A DNA stretch of 64,000 nt from Euglena gracilis (Eukaryota > Euglenida > Euglenophyceae > Euglenales): NCBI GenBank assembly GCA_039621445.1, contig CP154954.1:69630670-69694669 (forward strand), read 5' to 3'. The notes under the pieces are model-generated. The model was not told where the DNA came from and did no database searches. It saw nothing but the letters and a program-made list of their open reading frames with translations. Below, in pieces: positions 27,210 to 39,034 of the stretch (positions within the stretch are counted from its first letter, which is position 1; the number at the start of each line of letters is the position of its first letter). A program made the position numbers and the translations under genes.

Positions 27210-30200
27210 TGCATTCGGTGCATTGCATACATACATATTGCATTCGACTGGTTGAGATTGCCATAACAAAACCCAGGGGGGGGGGAAATTGATATCGGAG
27301 GCCTTCGGAAAAATTGCGGAAAAATTGCGGAAAAATTGCGGAAATTGCGGAAAAATTGCGGAAAAATTGATATTGGGTATACACATTTCTGCTTGGGGGA
27401 CTTAGAAAATTTTCAATTGTGAGGTTCAGAACACCGCAACACCCACGTCGATGCAGGCGAGCACAAATCAACACGCTTGATGTTCTTTGCACAGGTGGGA
27501 CGCACCCAATCCTGTGACCAGTGGTGCACCTGTGAGAAAAATTGGTAAACTGGGGGGGGGAACAACAAAACACAATAGCACACCTGTTGATCCATTTGAA
27601 GAATGGCTTGAACTCATTGCATCTTCCATCTTCGGTGGTGGGGAAAAAATTCTTCAAAAAAATGGTGAAAAATTGTGGAAAAATTGTGGAAATTGCGGAA
27701 AAATTGCGGAAAATTGCGGAAAATTGCGGAAATTGCGGAAAAATTGCGGATATCAATTCCCCCCCCCCTGCAAAACCTGGGAGGTGCCACAGAGGGGAAG
27801 CAGTGCGATGGCAATGAAGGTGCAGCGCAAACCTCACCGCCACCTGCACCAGCCCTGACTTCAGGGGAGCACCGATTTCAAAATCCGGAAGCAGATTCAG
27901 AAAAAAATGGATTCGTGAGACGGTGCAATGAACCTCCCCCCCAAAAAATAAGATCCCCACACCCAAAAAAAAGACTCCCCTTGCTCCCTGCTGCCAATTT
28001 TCAGCAAAATCCAAAAACAAGTACCCCCAAAATAAAACCTCCCCATCCAGATTTTGGGGGAAATCCCCCCCTCTAAAATTGCGAAAATGCCCCCACAATG
28101 GGAAATGTTTTGCCATTTTCAGTTTTTGACATTTTGAATCTGCTAAAAATTAGTATTTTCGGACAATTTTGCTCATTGCCAAATTCGATCCTGTTACATT
28201 TTCAGTTTTTGACATTTTGAATCTGCTAAAAATTAGTATTTTCGGACAATTTTGCTCATTGCCAAATTCGATCCTGTTACATTTTCAGTTTTTGACATTT
28301 TGAATCTGCTAAAAATTAGTATTTTCGGACAATTTTGCTCATTGCCAAATTCGATCCTGTTTGGGGCCTGTTTTTGGACCCTCCCGTGGGAAGGCTTTTT
28401 TCAGTCGAATTATTCAGCAAAAATTCAAAAGAAACCCAAAAACAACACACCCTTGGGCACTCTAGTCAGCAACGGACTCCCAAAAAAGACCCAGGGTCTT
28501 ATTGGGGGGGGGGGAGCTTAATGAAAAAGAAAAGTGCATCAAAATTTAGATAAAATACTCCATAGTATTTAAGATGAAAACGAATTGGTATTTAAAAATG
28601 AACTTCATCGGATCCCAAAATGACACATTTTACAGCAGATTAATTAACTTCAATTCAAATCAATGTGTGCACTGAATGGGGAAACAACCATTGTTTTGCA
28701 CTGAATGGGGGGAATGGTGAGGGACCCCAGTGGGGGAGGGAATGCAAAAAAAGGCAAATGAAAAAACAACACGACCTCAAAACTGGTTTTTCATTAACTT
28801 ATTTATATGGAATTCTTCATCCTTCATTTTTTTGAGAATCTCGGGTTTTATGCCAAAAAAATGCCCAGTATGACCACTTCTCAACAAACAAAAAAAATAT
28901 CAAATCCCATTGTCCCATCACCTTTGGCAAGTTTTCAAAGTTGCATGGGGGACCCAATATGGCTAATATGGCTAGTGACCCCCTGATGGGGCAGTTTTCC
29001 CGGGTTCAAACCCACCCACCCATTGTTTTATTTGAAAACCCACCGCCCCCCAGAGGGTCGACCCATCCACGCAAACTTAACCATTTTGGGGGGTCCCTAG
29101 TCGTGAGCTCCCCCTCCAGTCTGGAGGGGGGGGGCACCTAAACCCCCTACATCCCCCTTAAATCAAATTCTGGGGAGGGGTCACACAAATATTCAGTGAG
29201 AAAACTTCAAAAATTTTGAATCAATGAGACACCTGGTGAAGGTTTTAGATTTCTGCTGGTGATAGTGCCGCTGTCCTTCGCAGCCCTGACGCCCTCCCCC
29301 CCCCCCCCCCGGGCCCCGTGGACAGCCCCCCTGCTCGCCAGCATGTGGAACGGCTCATATAGGAGGAGGACCATCGACTGAAAGCCACCGCAGGGCAGGG
29401 GCCAGAGACCCCAGCCAAATCCCCAGGGATCAGAGGAGGGGCTTTTGTTAATGACCCGGGGGGTCCCACGGAAAATGATGCCCCCCTGGGGGTGGGGGGT
29501 CCAGAGGAGTGGGGGGGGGGGGCGGCCGGCTGGACCTAGAGGGTACCCCAAAAACAGGCAAAAAAGCCCAAATCCAGCCGGGCTGGCATTTTTCATAAAT
29601 TGGAGGCGCAGCCCGACTGGGAGCTGCTGCCTGGTGGAAAAAAAGGTGCTGGATGGCTGGACCCGGGGGGAGGGGGTCCCCTCCAGCTTTAGAAAACCCT
29701 GATCAGGAGTTGGATCTGGAGGTTTCTGCCAGGTCTTCTGGAAACAGGTCCCACTTCAGGGGTGGAAAGTGTGGCAAATGAGAGTGTCCGATAAGGAGTT
29801 GCTCATTCATCCACTTCCACTTGTTTGTGTGACATAACACTTTTCATCGTCTTTTTTTTTTTTGAAATGTGTGTGTGTGTGTGTGTGCGCGCGCGCGTGT
29901 GTGTGTGTGTGTGTGCGCGCGCACGCGCGTGTGTGTGTGCGCGCGCGTGTGCGTGCCTGTGTATATAATACGTATGATATGTACACACATATGCATACAT
30001 ATAATGGCAAAAGTGCATGTCTCCAAACTTTGAAATGGTTTGTTGCGGCGGGTCGTAGCCAAAGCACCACACCCATCGTTTCAACTCGGGAGGAGGCGCC
30101 ACACGTAGGCTATTTTACAATAAATCCAACTTTGCCAGCTTTCCCGACTTTCAGAGTTTGGAATGGAAGGTATTTGTTTTCTTTTCATATCGGTGCAGAT

Positions 30201-33200
30201 TTGGTTCTGGGATTTTTAAGACCGGGGGGACACCCTCCCAGGGGCAGGGATGTATGGGAAGCCCTGAGGGAGGGGCCCCCCTCCCAACAGGGGGGGCACG
30301 CCCCCTCCCACCTCCAAACTGAAGGGGGCCTTACAATCTTTCGGTTTTGTGGACGGCTGAAGGTCCGGATATCAGGCCAACATTGTTGAACCCCCCTTTG
30401 CTTTTCTTTGAAAAAATCAAAAAAATCAAAAAACTGCTCATTATTGAACATTTTTCACGTAGAAAACACCAAAAGCATCAAAAAAAAAAGTGCAACGTGC
30501 TTGAAAATGGGGGAAAGGGGCATTTATGTTGCATTCTCCGGCGCGCAGCAGCAGCAGCAGCAGGAAGAATTTTTTGCTATTTTTTTTGGGAACCTGCCAA
30601 AGAGGGGGGGTCTGGATCCCCCCCCCCCTGGATCTGATAGTTAGGGGCAGGGATGGGGGGCAGGGATGGGAGGCAGGGGGGGGGGGCTGAAGGAACCACC
30701 AGGCGTGAAGGCCGCGGTCCCTCCGGGCCCACTGAAGGCGAAGGCGACGAAGAGGAAGAACCCGCCGGTGAGGGTGCCGGTCAGGGCGATGAACACGGCC
30801 AGCTTGCGGCCCGCGCCGGGGGAGAGGGCCGGGGAGTGGCCGAGGCGGGGGCAGGGGCGGCTGTCCAACCGTCTCCAGACCCACTCCGTGACCGGGGGGG
30901 GGGGAGCAAACCCCCACCCGCTACTGCAAAATGCTTGTGGGCACCCACCAGCGACACCCACCGGAGGTGTTTTAAGATCCCCCCACCCACCCACCCCTGC
31001 TCCCCCCCCCCCGCGGGCGTGGCTCAAGGGGACCCACTTTTTGGTCACTTTTGGGGTCAAAAAAAATTAGCGTTTCGCAGCGAAAACAGAGGAAAGCCCC
31101 GCCTCTCGCAGGGTGTCCATTCAGCACGACCCCCCCCCTCCGGAGGGAAGGGGGCTTACCCCAGACCCGCCACCTGCCCCCCCCCCGGGTCACCAAACTG
31201 AAGAAAAAAAATTCCCTGCAGCCCAATCATAACCCCCTGAGAGCCGTCAACCCACTCACCCACCCATCCGCCCAAATCGGCCGAATTTCTTTGAGAGAAA
31301 AATTACCTAGCCCAGCCTTCATCAGGGCTGGACTGACCCCCAAGGTGCGCTGTGCCCCCCCCATCCAAACTTGAAACCCAGACCAGACCACCCATCCCTG
31401 GGGTATCGCAGACACACGGCAGCCCTGGTGGAGGCTTGGAGCGTACTGTCCAACACAAGACACGACAAGCCATCTTGCATGGGCCCAAGAGCAACCTAGG
31501 GGGACAACCTCCCTGGGGCGCTGTACGGGAAGACAACGACACGCTGTGTCAACGGCAAGGGGGGGGAGGCTAAGACCAGCCCCCCCAAAACCCCACGGCC
31601 GAGCCCCTGGGGGAGCCACGCGGAGGTGGCAGAACTCGCACAGCACCTTTAGAAGGGAGAGGCAGCACAGCCAGCCGAGCCAGAACAGCAGCTCCACCAG
31701 CGTCTCCGGGCTCAGGACGTGGGGCCGGGCGCCGGTCGTTCCCGGGCCGGAGCCCCACACCGGAGCACTTTGGGGGTACATCTCCGCCTGGAGGACAGCT
31801 TCCGGGAAATTACCCCCATCCCCCGGCAGTTCACCTGCCAAAAAAAAATAGGGGAAAGGGGGGTTTTGGGCATCTCCCAGGGGTAACTTAAAAACCAGCC
31901 GGCAGCGTCTCAGTCGAAGTCGAAAACACAAAAAAAGGGGGGAGTGGATTGCTTTTTTGGATCGCAGAATGGAGCGAAAATTTGTTTTTCAGAATTGGCG
32001 CAATTGCGCAAAAAAAAACCCAAAAAGCTTAAGTGCGAAGTAGACCGCCTAAGTTCCTGGGGTGTGGTGTTATTGGGAGGAGGTAAGCAACAAAATTGTG
32101 CACATTGTGTGTAAACTATTCTCGATTCCACATTGATGGGCAACCAAATTTTTCTGTCTTTGGACGATAGTTTTGAAAATGAACAAATTATGAGGCATCT
32201 CTTCCTTGCGAGCAATCTTTCATAAATATGAAACCATGAAAGATCTTACTGTTATTGTTTGCGGGTCTACGAAGGCGTTTGAGAGCAATTAAAACAAATA
32301 GGCTTTGCACTTAAGAAGGAGCCACAGTCTGCAAATCCCCCCAGACTCATAAACCAAAGATTATTCACTGCAACACCAATCAATTCCAGGGTTCCATTTT
32401 GGGGTAAATGGAGAAACCTCGTGCATAACATGCAGTTATTGATTTTCCTGAGCGTTGGGCAGTGTGCTGTTTACTGTTGGAAATAATGGAATGCCGCCCA
32501 AGCAGAAAATGAAGAACATGTTCTTCAGCATCAAGCAGCAGCGCAGTTGTCAGGACAAGCACCGTCACCAGAATGCCAGAGTTCAGGCGACATGGAATGG
32601 GAATCCCCAGAACCCTTGCTGTATTACTTTGTAAAATAAGAGTCAGAAGGCAAGTTTGGTTTGGGGCCAATGGAAGGAAAAGAACTCATCCCTGCACAAA
32701 ACAGGCAAGAAATACCAAAAGAGGGGGGTAAACTGTGGCAAGTGGCAAACTAGAGTGAGAGGCCTACTTAACAGTTTGTATGCAAAAGAAGGAGCGAATG
32801 GAGCCAATTTGGAATCCCTCACGTTTTCAAAATACAGACAAAAATGGCAAAAAAGACAAAAAATACATCACACACAACAAACACCTTTCACCCCAATGTT
32901 GATCTATTTCGGAACTTTTTTGTTAACGTTCCCGGAGTTCTGCATTATTTGGGGGTTGTGAAATTCATTCACAGGGGAATGTGTGTCCTGAAACTTGAAA
33001 AAAAAACAAACTTGGAGTAACAAACATCGACTCAGATCCCTAATGGCGGTCTTTGCGCAGCCTGCAGAAACACGTGGCAGCGCGAAAGCTGGAGGGTGCC
33101 CCCCCCCGGGCGTTTTGCCTGGGCCATGATTGAAAGAAGGACCAGGAGGCCAACCTTATGGGGGCCAGGTTTGCACGTTGAGAATTTTGGCAACACAGGC

Positions 33201-33690
33201 CAAAGGCCAGCTTTAGGGGGGCCAAGTTTGCAAGGAGGAGGGGGGCAGGCTTCTTTTTAAGACCCCCGGGGGGTCCCCCCCCCCACCCAGCCAGGCACGG
33301 GACCTCCAGGGGGTGCGCCTTAAAAATCGGGCCGTCTGAGGTCATTCCCCAGAAAATATCTCCGTCCTGAGACCTCCCCCCCCAGGGGGGGTCCAGCTCC
33401 AGACCCACCCATCCACACCCCCACCCCCCCGGGGGGGTCGTCTGAAGAGAAAGAATCCTGGAGGGGGGCCAAGCGGCCCGGGGGGGGGGGGGTGTGGAGG
33501 GGGAGGGGTAGGGGGGCAGGAAGGGTTGGCGCCCCCCCGACAGCCGCGGGCGGGCCGCCGCGTGGGTCACGCGGTCCCGCTCGCCGTCCTTCACGTCGCC
33601 GAGCAGCGCCTGCTGCAGCCCGACGCCCACCAGCAGCACGAGGGCGACGAGGGCGTGGAACAGCGCGAAGCAGCCGCGGGCAGCGCCGGG
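21154..33690 (-). CDS. Gene B: multi-pass ER-membrane RING-H2 E3 ubiquitin ligase, HRD1/AMFR/RNF139-like
   Basis: Exons on the minus strand encode, in order: a membrane segment followed by LLGDVKDGERDR (about 33571-33690), resembling the post-TM loop of HRD1/AMFR proteins; AEMYPQ...VELLFWLGWLCCLSLLKV (31620-31787); a membrane segment LAVFIALTGTLTGGFFLFV (about 30713-30890); SMVLLLYEPFHMLASRG (about 29311-29377); DIGFEVAKLGTTLAHATHVL plus VVDLLLVMYIRHVVQLG (about 26031-26212); a Trp/Arg-rich linker into CAICYDG (from 24044); LPCGHVFHLRCIRQWMEHRP (22834-22936); and CPICKREL to a TAG stop (21154-21232). Together these give a C-x2-C...C-x-H-x2-H-x2-C-x10-C-x2-C RING-H2. Such ligases ubiquitinate ER proteins for degradation (family knowledge). 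The first membrane exon was not found. Several junctions (after 30713, 29311 and 22834) need GC donors; boundaries marked 'about' are uncertain. A MITE interrupts the RING exon. Confidence 0.8.
22834..22936 (-). CDS. Gene B exon: central RING-H2 ligands
   Basis: The acceptor AG is at 22937-22938 (cttgtcaccacag). Encoded ligands are C-G-H-V-F-H-L-R-C. The proposed donor is GC at 22832-22833, chosen because it alone restores the RING spacing and codon phase. A GT donor 14 bases further would shift the frame relative to the last exon. Confidence 0.78.
24044..24361 (-). CDS. Gene B exon(s) with the first RING Cys pair, split by a MITE
   Basis: Upstream of the MITE the frame encodes HRLWERVHGLWQYRRALAVL and EQLRQYADPC. 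Downstream it encodes ICYDGWAPGEAGAG and ends at a GT donor (24042-24043) whose phase matches the next exon. Only removal of 121 bp (the MITE plus one 6-bp target copy) gives an uninterrupted ADPCAICYDGW. The 5' boundary is unresolved. Confidence 0.78.
24106..24220. mobile_element. MITE copy 1 (115 bp) in the RING exon of gene B
   Basis: Its ends are CCAGACTTTCATTTAGTGCG and the inverted copy, with G/C-rich and poly-A inner parts. It is flanked by the direct repeat ATGGCA (24100-24105 and 24221-24226). It carries no coding sequence. See also copies at 42486-42637 and 47903-48210. Confidence 0.92.
24452..24598 (+). repeat. (CAGCCGTCGGC)n minisatellite
   Basis: About fourteen units of 10-11 bases, with CAGGCAGCCGT variants towards the right end. 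It lies just upstream of the gene B RING exon and is probably intronic. Confidence 0.9.
27041..27208 (+). repeat. (CATA)n microsatellite
   Basis: About 42 perfect CATA units, flanked on both sides by copies of ATATTGCATTCG. Located in an intron of gene B. Confidence 0.97.
27270..27783. repeat. Foldback-like element with AAAATTGCGG tandem arms
   Basis: Imperfect inverted ends (poly-G plus AAATTGATATC at the left; GATATCAATT plus poly-C at the right) enclose tandem AAAATTGCGG units at 27304-27368 and 27664-27748. No coding sequence is supported. Confidence 0.55.
28114..28362 (+). repeat. Three tandem copies of an 83-bp unit
   Basis: Units start at 28114, 28197 and 28280 and are essentially identical over 83 bases. 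The copies are young and AT-rich, within a gene B intron. Confidence 0.93.
29866..29960 (+). repeat. (GT)n/(GC)n alternating purine-pyrimidine tract
   Basis: Alternating GTGTGT and GCGCGC blocks, a sequence able to form Z-DNA. Confidence 0.93.
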
Positions 33691-36500
33691 CGGGAAGGCT
33701 CGTTGGGGGAGACGGGTATTTATTTGTTCGGAGCTGCGGGAACCCTGCGGCGGGCTGGTGTTCGATGCTGGGCGGGACGGAAACCACGTTTTTTTTTGTG
33801 TGTGTTTTTATGCTTTTTTTTTCGATTTTGGCAAAATTTGCATTTTTTTTTGTATTTTTTCCGGCAAATTTGCATTTTTTTTGGTCAGCAAAAAGCTCAT
33901 TTTGAAGCACTGAACCCCTTCCGCTCCAGGGGGTGCCTGCCCACCCAGGCACTCCAGATGGGTGGAGGGTGGTCGATCACCAAAAATTGGGGCTTGCTTC
34001 AAAGGTTTTTGGTTTTTTTTTCACCTCAAAATTTGCCTCAAACCCAGCTGGATTTGGGCTTTTTTCGGTACCCCCCCTTGTGTCTAATGAACCCCCTGGC
34101 CCAATGAACAGTAGTTAGGCGGTGTCCGGACCATCTTGTTAATCACATTCTGTAGCAATACAAATACAAATACAACCCATGCTCAATGAAGTCCGACCAT
34201 CAAGGTTGTTATTCACGGCGGGCTGTCCAACCACCCCCCCAACCACTCCCCCCCCCCAACCCACCCCAACCCCCCCCCCAAAAACCCCAAGTCCAACAGG
34301 GGAGGGGCCATGCGAACCCCCCTGAGTCGGGTCAAAAAGAGCCACCCCCCCCCGTTTGGGGTTCCCCAGCCCTGGCCGGGGGGGGTGCAGCGGCTCTAGC
34401 AGGCCGGCCCGGCGGTGAGTGGCTCACCTTAAAATCTCCACCTCCCTCCCCCCACCCAGCAAGATCCTGCAGGTCATCAGGCATGTCCCAGAGAGGGAGT
34501 GGTGGAGTCAGGCTCCCCCCCCCCGGCTGGGCTGCTGGCTGGGGGGGGTACTCTTAAGAAACTCCCCGAAATCTGAAAAACCCCCCCCCTGCAGTATCCC
34601 TACACTTTCGCAAAAAACCCATGTCAAAAATGGGCCCCCGAAGTACCGGGGGGAGAGGATGGCCTGGCCCGAGTGCCTTTTGGGGTGCCAAGGTCTTGTG
34701 CCCCCCCGGAGGGAATCCCTTGAGGGCCACCTGGGGCCCCAGCCCATAGCACTCCCCCTCCCACCCAAAGCAACCCCTTTTCAAACATGTAATAGAGAAA
34801 AATCCCTCCAAAGGAACAACCCCCCCCCCCCGGGGGGGATGAGCTGCTGGGGGCTGCCCCCCCCCCCCCCGGGGGGGTAGGGTACCGCTTAAGAAACCTG
34901 CTCAGGGGGGGTTTGAAAATTGACTGCATGACCCAAAAATGAACCCCGTTTGCACTTTCGATGAAGTGCTCAATCCTGCTGGATGCAAACCGTTGGAAGC
35001 ACCATGGCGCAAGGGGGTTGGACCGGACTGGAAACGAAGAGCCGGAGGGGACGTTTTGGGCCTGGCAGGCCAGCCCCGGGGGGGGGGGGGGCCTTTACTA
35101 TGGGGTGCACACCCTCCGCACGGGGAGGTCGGTGTTGGATCCCGGTGCCCCGACCGAGCCAATTTTCCCTTGAAAGTGGCCACCTTCGGGCCCCAGGCAC
35201 CATAGCACTACCCACCCCAAAGCACAACCCCTTTGGGGGGGTCAAAAATAGTAATAAATGGAGACAAAAATAGGGGGGCTATGGGCAGGCATCCCCAAAA
35301 ACCCTACCCCCCCCCCGGGGGGTCGGATGGGTGCTATAGGGTGCCTGCCCCTAGCACTCCCCTTGTGGGGTGGGCACCCGACTAAGCACAAGCCTGGGGG
35401 GGGGTGCCTTTAAAAGAAGCCTGGGGCATGCAAGTTGTCTTGTTTGAGCCGAAAGTTCTGTGACTGCCCAAAAGAGGTTAGTATTCTCCTGGTTAACCTT
35501 GCACATTGGAAGGCAGTTTGACAAAAAATGAAATTCCAACAAGTGGGGGGAAAGCAAAAAAACCCATAAATTTGCCAAAAATCGAGAAACCCAAGAAAAG
35601 AAATCCAAAGAAACTGCAAAATAATGCTGATGATCCCCCCTGTTGGAGCCCTGGCTGTTTCCCCAGCAGGCACCTGATAGTTTCACGAGTTCCTTTCGAG
35701 ACACAGATTTTTTTCACTCAAGAGGCACGCTGGCACTTCCCCAAGCGGGACTCTGACAATTCCTTAGACGTATGGCATTCTCCAAAAATTCAGCAAAGAA
35801 CACAAAATGAGACATTTATTGGCTGTCGGCTGAGCTGGGAGGTCACGTGAGCCATCACACCAGTGCGTGCGATATGACGTGAGACACCATTGCTGAACGC
35901 CGCAGAATACTCAATGCGTGGCTTCTTTTTCAAGAGTTCTTGTTTTCTGCCTATGTTACAAACCTAGGTTGGTGTGGAATATGTGCAAAAAGCACTTTCA
36001 CACGCACACACAAAGACAGCACACGCACAGCCACGTCCTCACCGCTCCATTGCTGTTATATTGCTGTTGACATGTAGCAATGTCTTCCCAACAGGGGTTT
36101 TATTTTAAGACTGGGGGGGAGGGGGGTCCTCAACCACCCACCCCCTGCGGGGGGTCCGCCCCAGAGGGGGGGGGTTCCCGGGCAGACAAGGACAGTCATC
36201 CCCGGTCTTTGGTCTCTGGTGGGATCTGGTTGCATCCGGTGGGATCCGGTGGGGTTCCGGTGGGTTGCCTTGGGGTGGGGGACTGGGGGGAAAAACACAT
36301 GCAACAAGGTGGTTTGGACCGGCTATTCTTTTTGCATCATGCACCACATAACCACATGCATGGCCCCCAGGGTCAGGGCCTTGGCCTCTTTTTTTGTCCC
36401 ACATGAGTCACCTTTTGGCTCTGTTTACTTGCACATCTTTGTAGCATGAGACTTTGGGGGTGGTTCGGGACACGGGGGGGATGCAGGGGGGAGACACGGG
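33691..36500. other. No gene supported; poly-G/C-bearing dispersed repeats
   Basis: The stretch alternates AT-rich sequence with poly-G/poly-C motifs and short inverted copies (for example 34240-34290, 34840-34880, 35075-35090, 35310-35325). A 5' exon of gene B could be hidden here but I could not identify one. Confidence 0.5.
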
Positions 36501-36620
36501 GGGGACACAGGGGGGGAGGGGCTGTGGCTCAACTGTCCCCATAAACCTTCATTGACGTCACCCAAAATTGGAAGCATTTTTCATTTGACCAACCAAAAAA
36601 AAATGTGCCCACTCCGGGGA

Positions 36621-38552
36621 GTCGCGGGCAAGCACCTCTGGTCATCCATGCCCCTATGCCCAGCATCGCCGAGCATCGCCCAGCATCGCCCAGCATCGCC
36701 TTTGGAGCCCTTGAAGGTGTACCTTTTATGCCTGCTGCTTTTGCCGCTCTTGCCCACTTTTGGCTACTTTTGGCTATCTTTGGTTGCTTTTTGACCACTA
36801 TGACTCCTTTTTGAACACTTTTGCCCACATTTGCTGCCTTTTGACCAATTTTGACTGCTTCTTGACCACTTTTACTGCTTTTTGTACACTTTTGCCCATT
36901 TCCAACCACCTTTGCGGCTTTTTGATCACTTTTGCTGCTTTTTGACTTTTGACCACTTTTGCCTGCTTTTTGACCACTTTTGACAACTTTTGCTGCTTTT
37001 TGACCACTTTTGCCCACGTTTGCTACTTTTTGCCCACTTTTGGCCATTGTTGCTGCTTTTTGATCACTTTTGCTGCTTTTTGGCCACTTTTGTTGCTATT
37101 TGACCACCTTTGCCCACTTTTGCCTGCTTTTTGACCACTTTTGACAACTTTTGCTGCTTTTTGACCACTTTTGCCCACGTTTGCTACTTTTTGCCCACTT
37201 TTGGCCATTGTTGCTGCTTTTTGATCGCTTTTGCTGCTTTTTGACCACTTTTGTTGCTGTTTGACCACCTTTGCCCACTTTTGCCTGCTTCTTGACCACT
37301 TTTGCTGCTTTCTGACCACTTTTGCACCACAAGATGTGGTGTGCAGGCCTGTGAGATGGCAACATCGAGTGCAAATTGCAAGCCTCTTGCCGGTCAGACA
37401 AACAGAGACCAAAACAGTTGTTGTGCTGGAGGGTGGAGGGTGGCACCCCTGCAATTGCAACGGGGTGTCGACCAAACACCCCGCCCAGACCAGGCTGGAT
37501 CTGCAGCGAGTGTAAGTGTTCAGAGGTTATACCAACAACAACCAAGGAAGGACACAGCAAAATGGTGTTGTCCAGCATCTGCACCTTGTCCACCATCTGC
37601 ATCTTGTCCAGCACCTGCACCTTGTCCAGCATCTGCACCTTGTCCAGCATCGGCATGTTGTCCACCATCTACATCTTGTCTAGCATCGGCATCTTCTCAG
37701 TATCTGCAACGTTGTCCGGTGTCTGCATCCACTTCATCTTGTCCAGTATCTGCTTCTTGTCCAGCATCTGCATCTTGTCCAGCATCTGCATGTTGTCCAG
37801 CATTTGCATCTTGTCCAGCATCTACACCTTGTACAGCATCGGCACCTTGTCCAGCATCGGCATCTTATCAGTATCTGCATCTTGTCCACCATCTGCATGT
37901 TGTCCAGTATCTGCATCCACTTCATCTTGTCCAGCATCGGCATCTTGTCTGGTATGTACATCTTGTCCAACGCCTGCATCTTGTCCAACATCTGCATCTT
38001 GTCCAGAGTCTGTCCAGTATTCATTCAATGGCACCCAACCTAGCCAAAATAACCACAAAAGCCCAAAAATGACCACAAAAACCCAAAATTGACCCCAAAA
38101 AGCCCCCAAAAAGCAACCAAAATGACCCAAAATGCTTCAAATGACCAAAAAAAATGCCCAAAAACGCCAAAAGATTGTGAAAAATGACCCAAAATCACCA
38201 CAAAGGCACAAAATGGCCCAAAATGCCATAAAATGCGCTCATATTGACCCAAATTAGCCTAATATTTGCCAACTCAGTGACAAATAACCCCCAAATTAGC
38301 AAAAATTGATCCATAATAGCCAAAATGGGTGTAAGACTGGAGAATTGTGGGGAAATTATCCCAGAAATGGGTTTAATTCTTCAAAACATACAAAAAATTG
38401 CCAGCATCGCCCAGCATCGCCCTGCATCGCCCTGCATCGCCCAGCATCGCCCAGCATCAGAACCCCACCTCTGGTCTCCAAAATTCCAGCATCGCCCAGC
38501 ATCGCCCAGCATCGCCCTGCATCGCCCAGCATCGCCCAGCATCATCAGAGGT
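36621..38552 (+). repeat. Cluster of four minisatellite types
   Basis: 36657-36705 and 38402-38552 hold a 10-base unit CAGCATCGCC. Between about 36725 and 37330 is a degenerate 18-20-base family around TTTTGACCACTTTTGCTGC. 37565-38020 is an 18-base family around CATCTTGTCCAGCATCTG. 38050-38250 is a loose CCAAAATGACC family. The long Ser/Cys/Pro-rich and Lys/Ser-rich frames here come from these repeats. Confidence 0.9.
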
Positions 38553-39034
38553 GCTTGGTCGCGGGGGAAGGAGGTTTAGGGCCATAAATCCAGAAAAAAA
38601 TCTGTGCATGGAAAAAAACCTCCGGTGGGATCCGGTGGGATCCGGTGGGATCCGGTGGCTGTTCTTGCCTGGTCCCGGGGGACCCACCCCACTTTTACCC
38701 GAAAAGGCCAAAAATCGCGAAAAAAATGCTAAAAAAACAAAAAGCACCTTTTCAAAAATTTTCGGCGCCGAAAAGTATCCCACCCCCCTTGGGGGGACCC
38801 CCCCCCCGGGGGGGGCTTGGCCGGACCCACCCACCCTATCCCCCCCTGGGGGTCCAAGGCTAAATAAAAAAAACCCCTGCTTCCCAACCTTCTCCCGCTC
38901 TGCTGGTTGTGTTTATGTCTGTCAACGCTTGAGATTTCTTTTTGTTTCACTTGCTGTATCTCCCTTCCTTTCAACCGTTGAGCTGCGGCCAACGACCGGG
39001 GCATATGCCCAAACCCCAACCAACAGTCAACGAC

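Noticed and set aside
36529-38092. Lys/Ser/Gln-rich and Ser/Cys/Pro-rich frames of 100-260 codons
   Set aside because: They follow the period of the minisatellites, are open in several frames, and lack starts or splice context.
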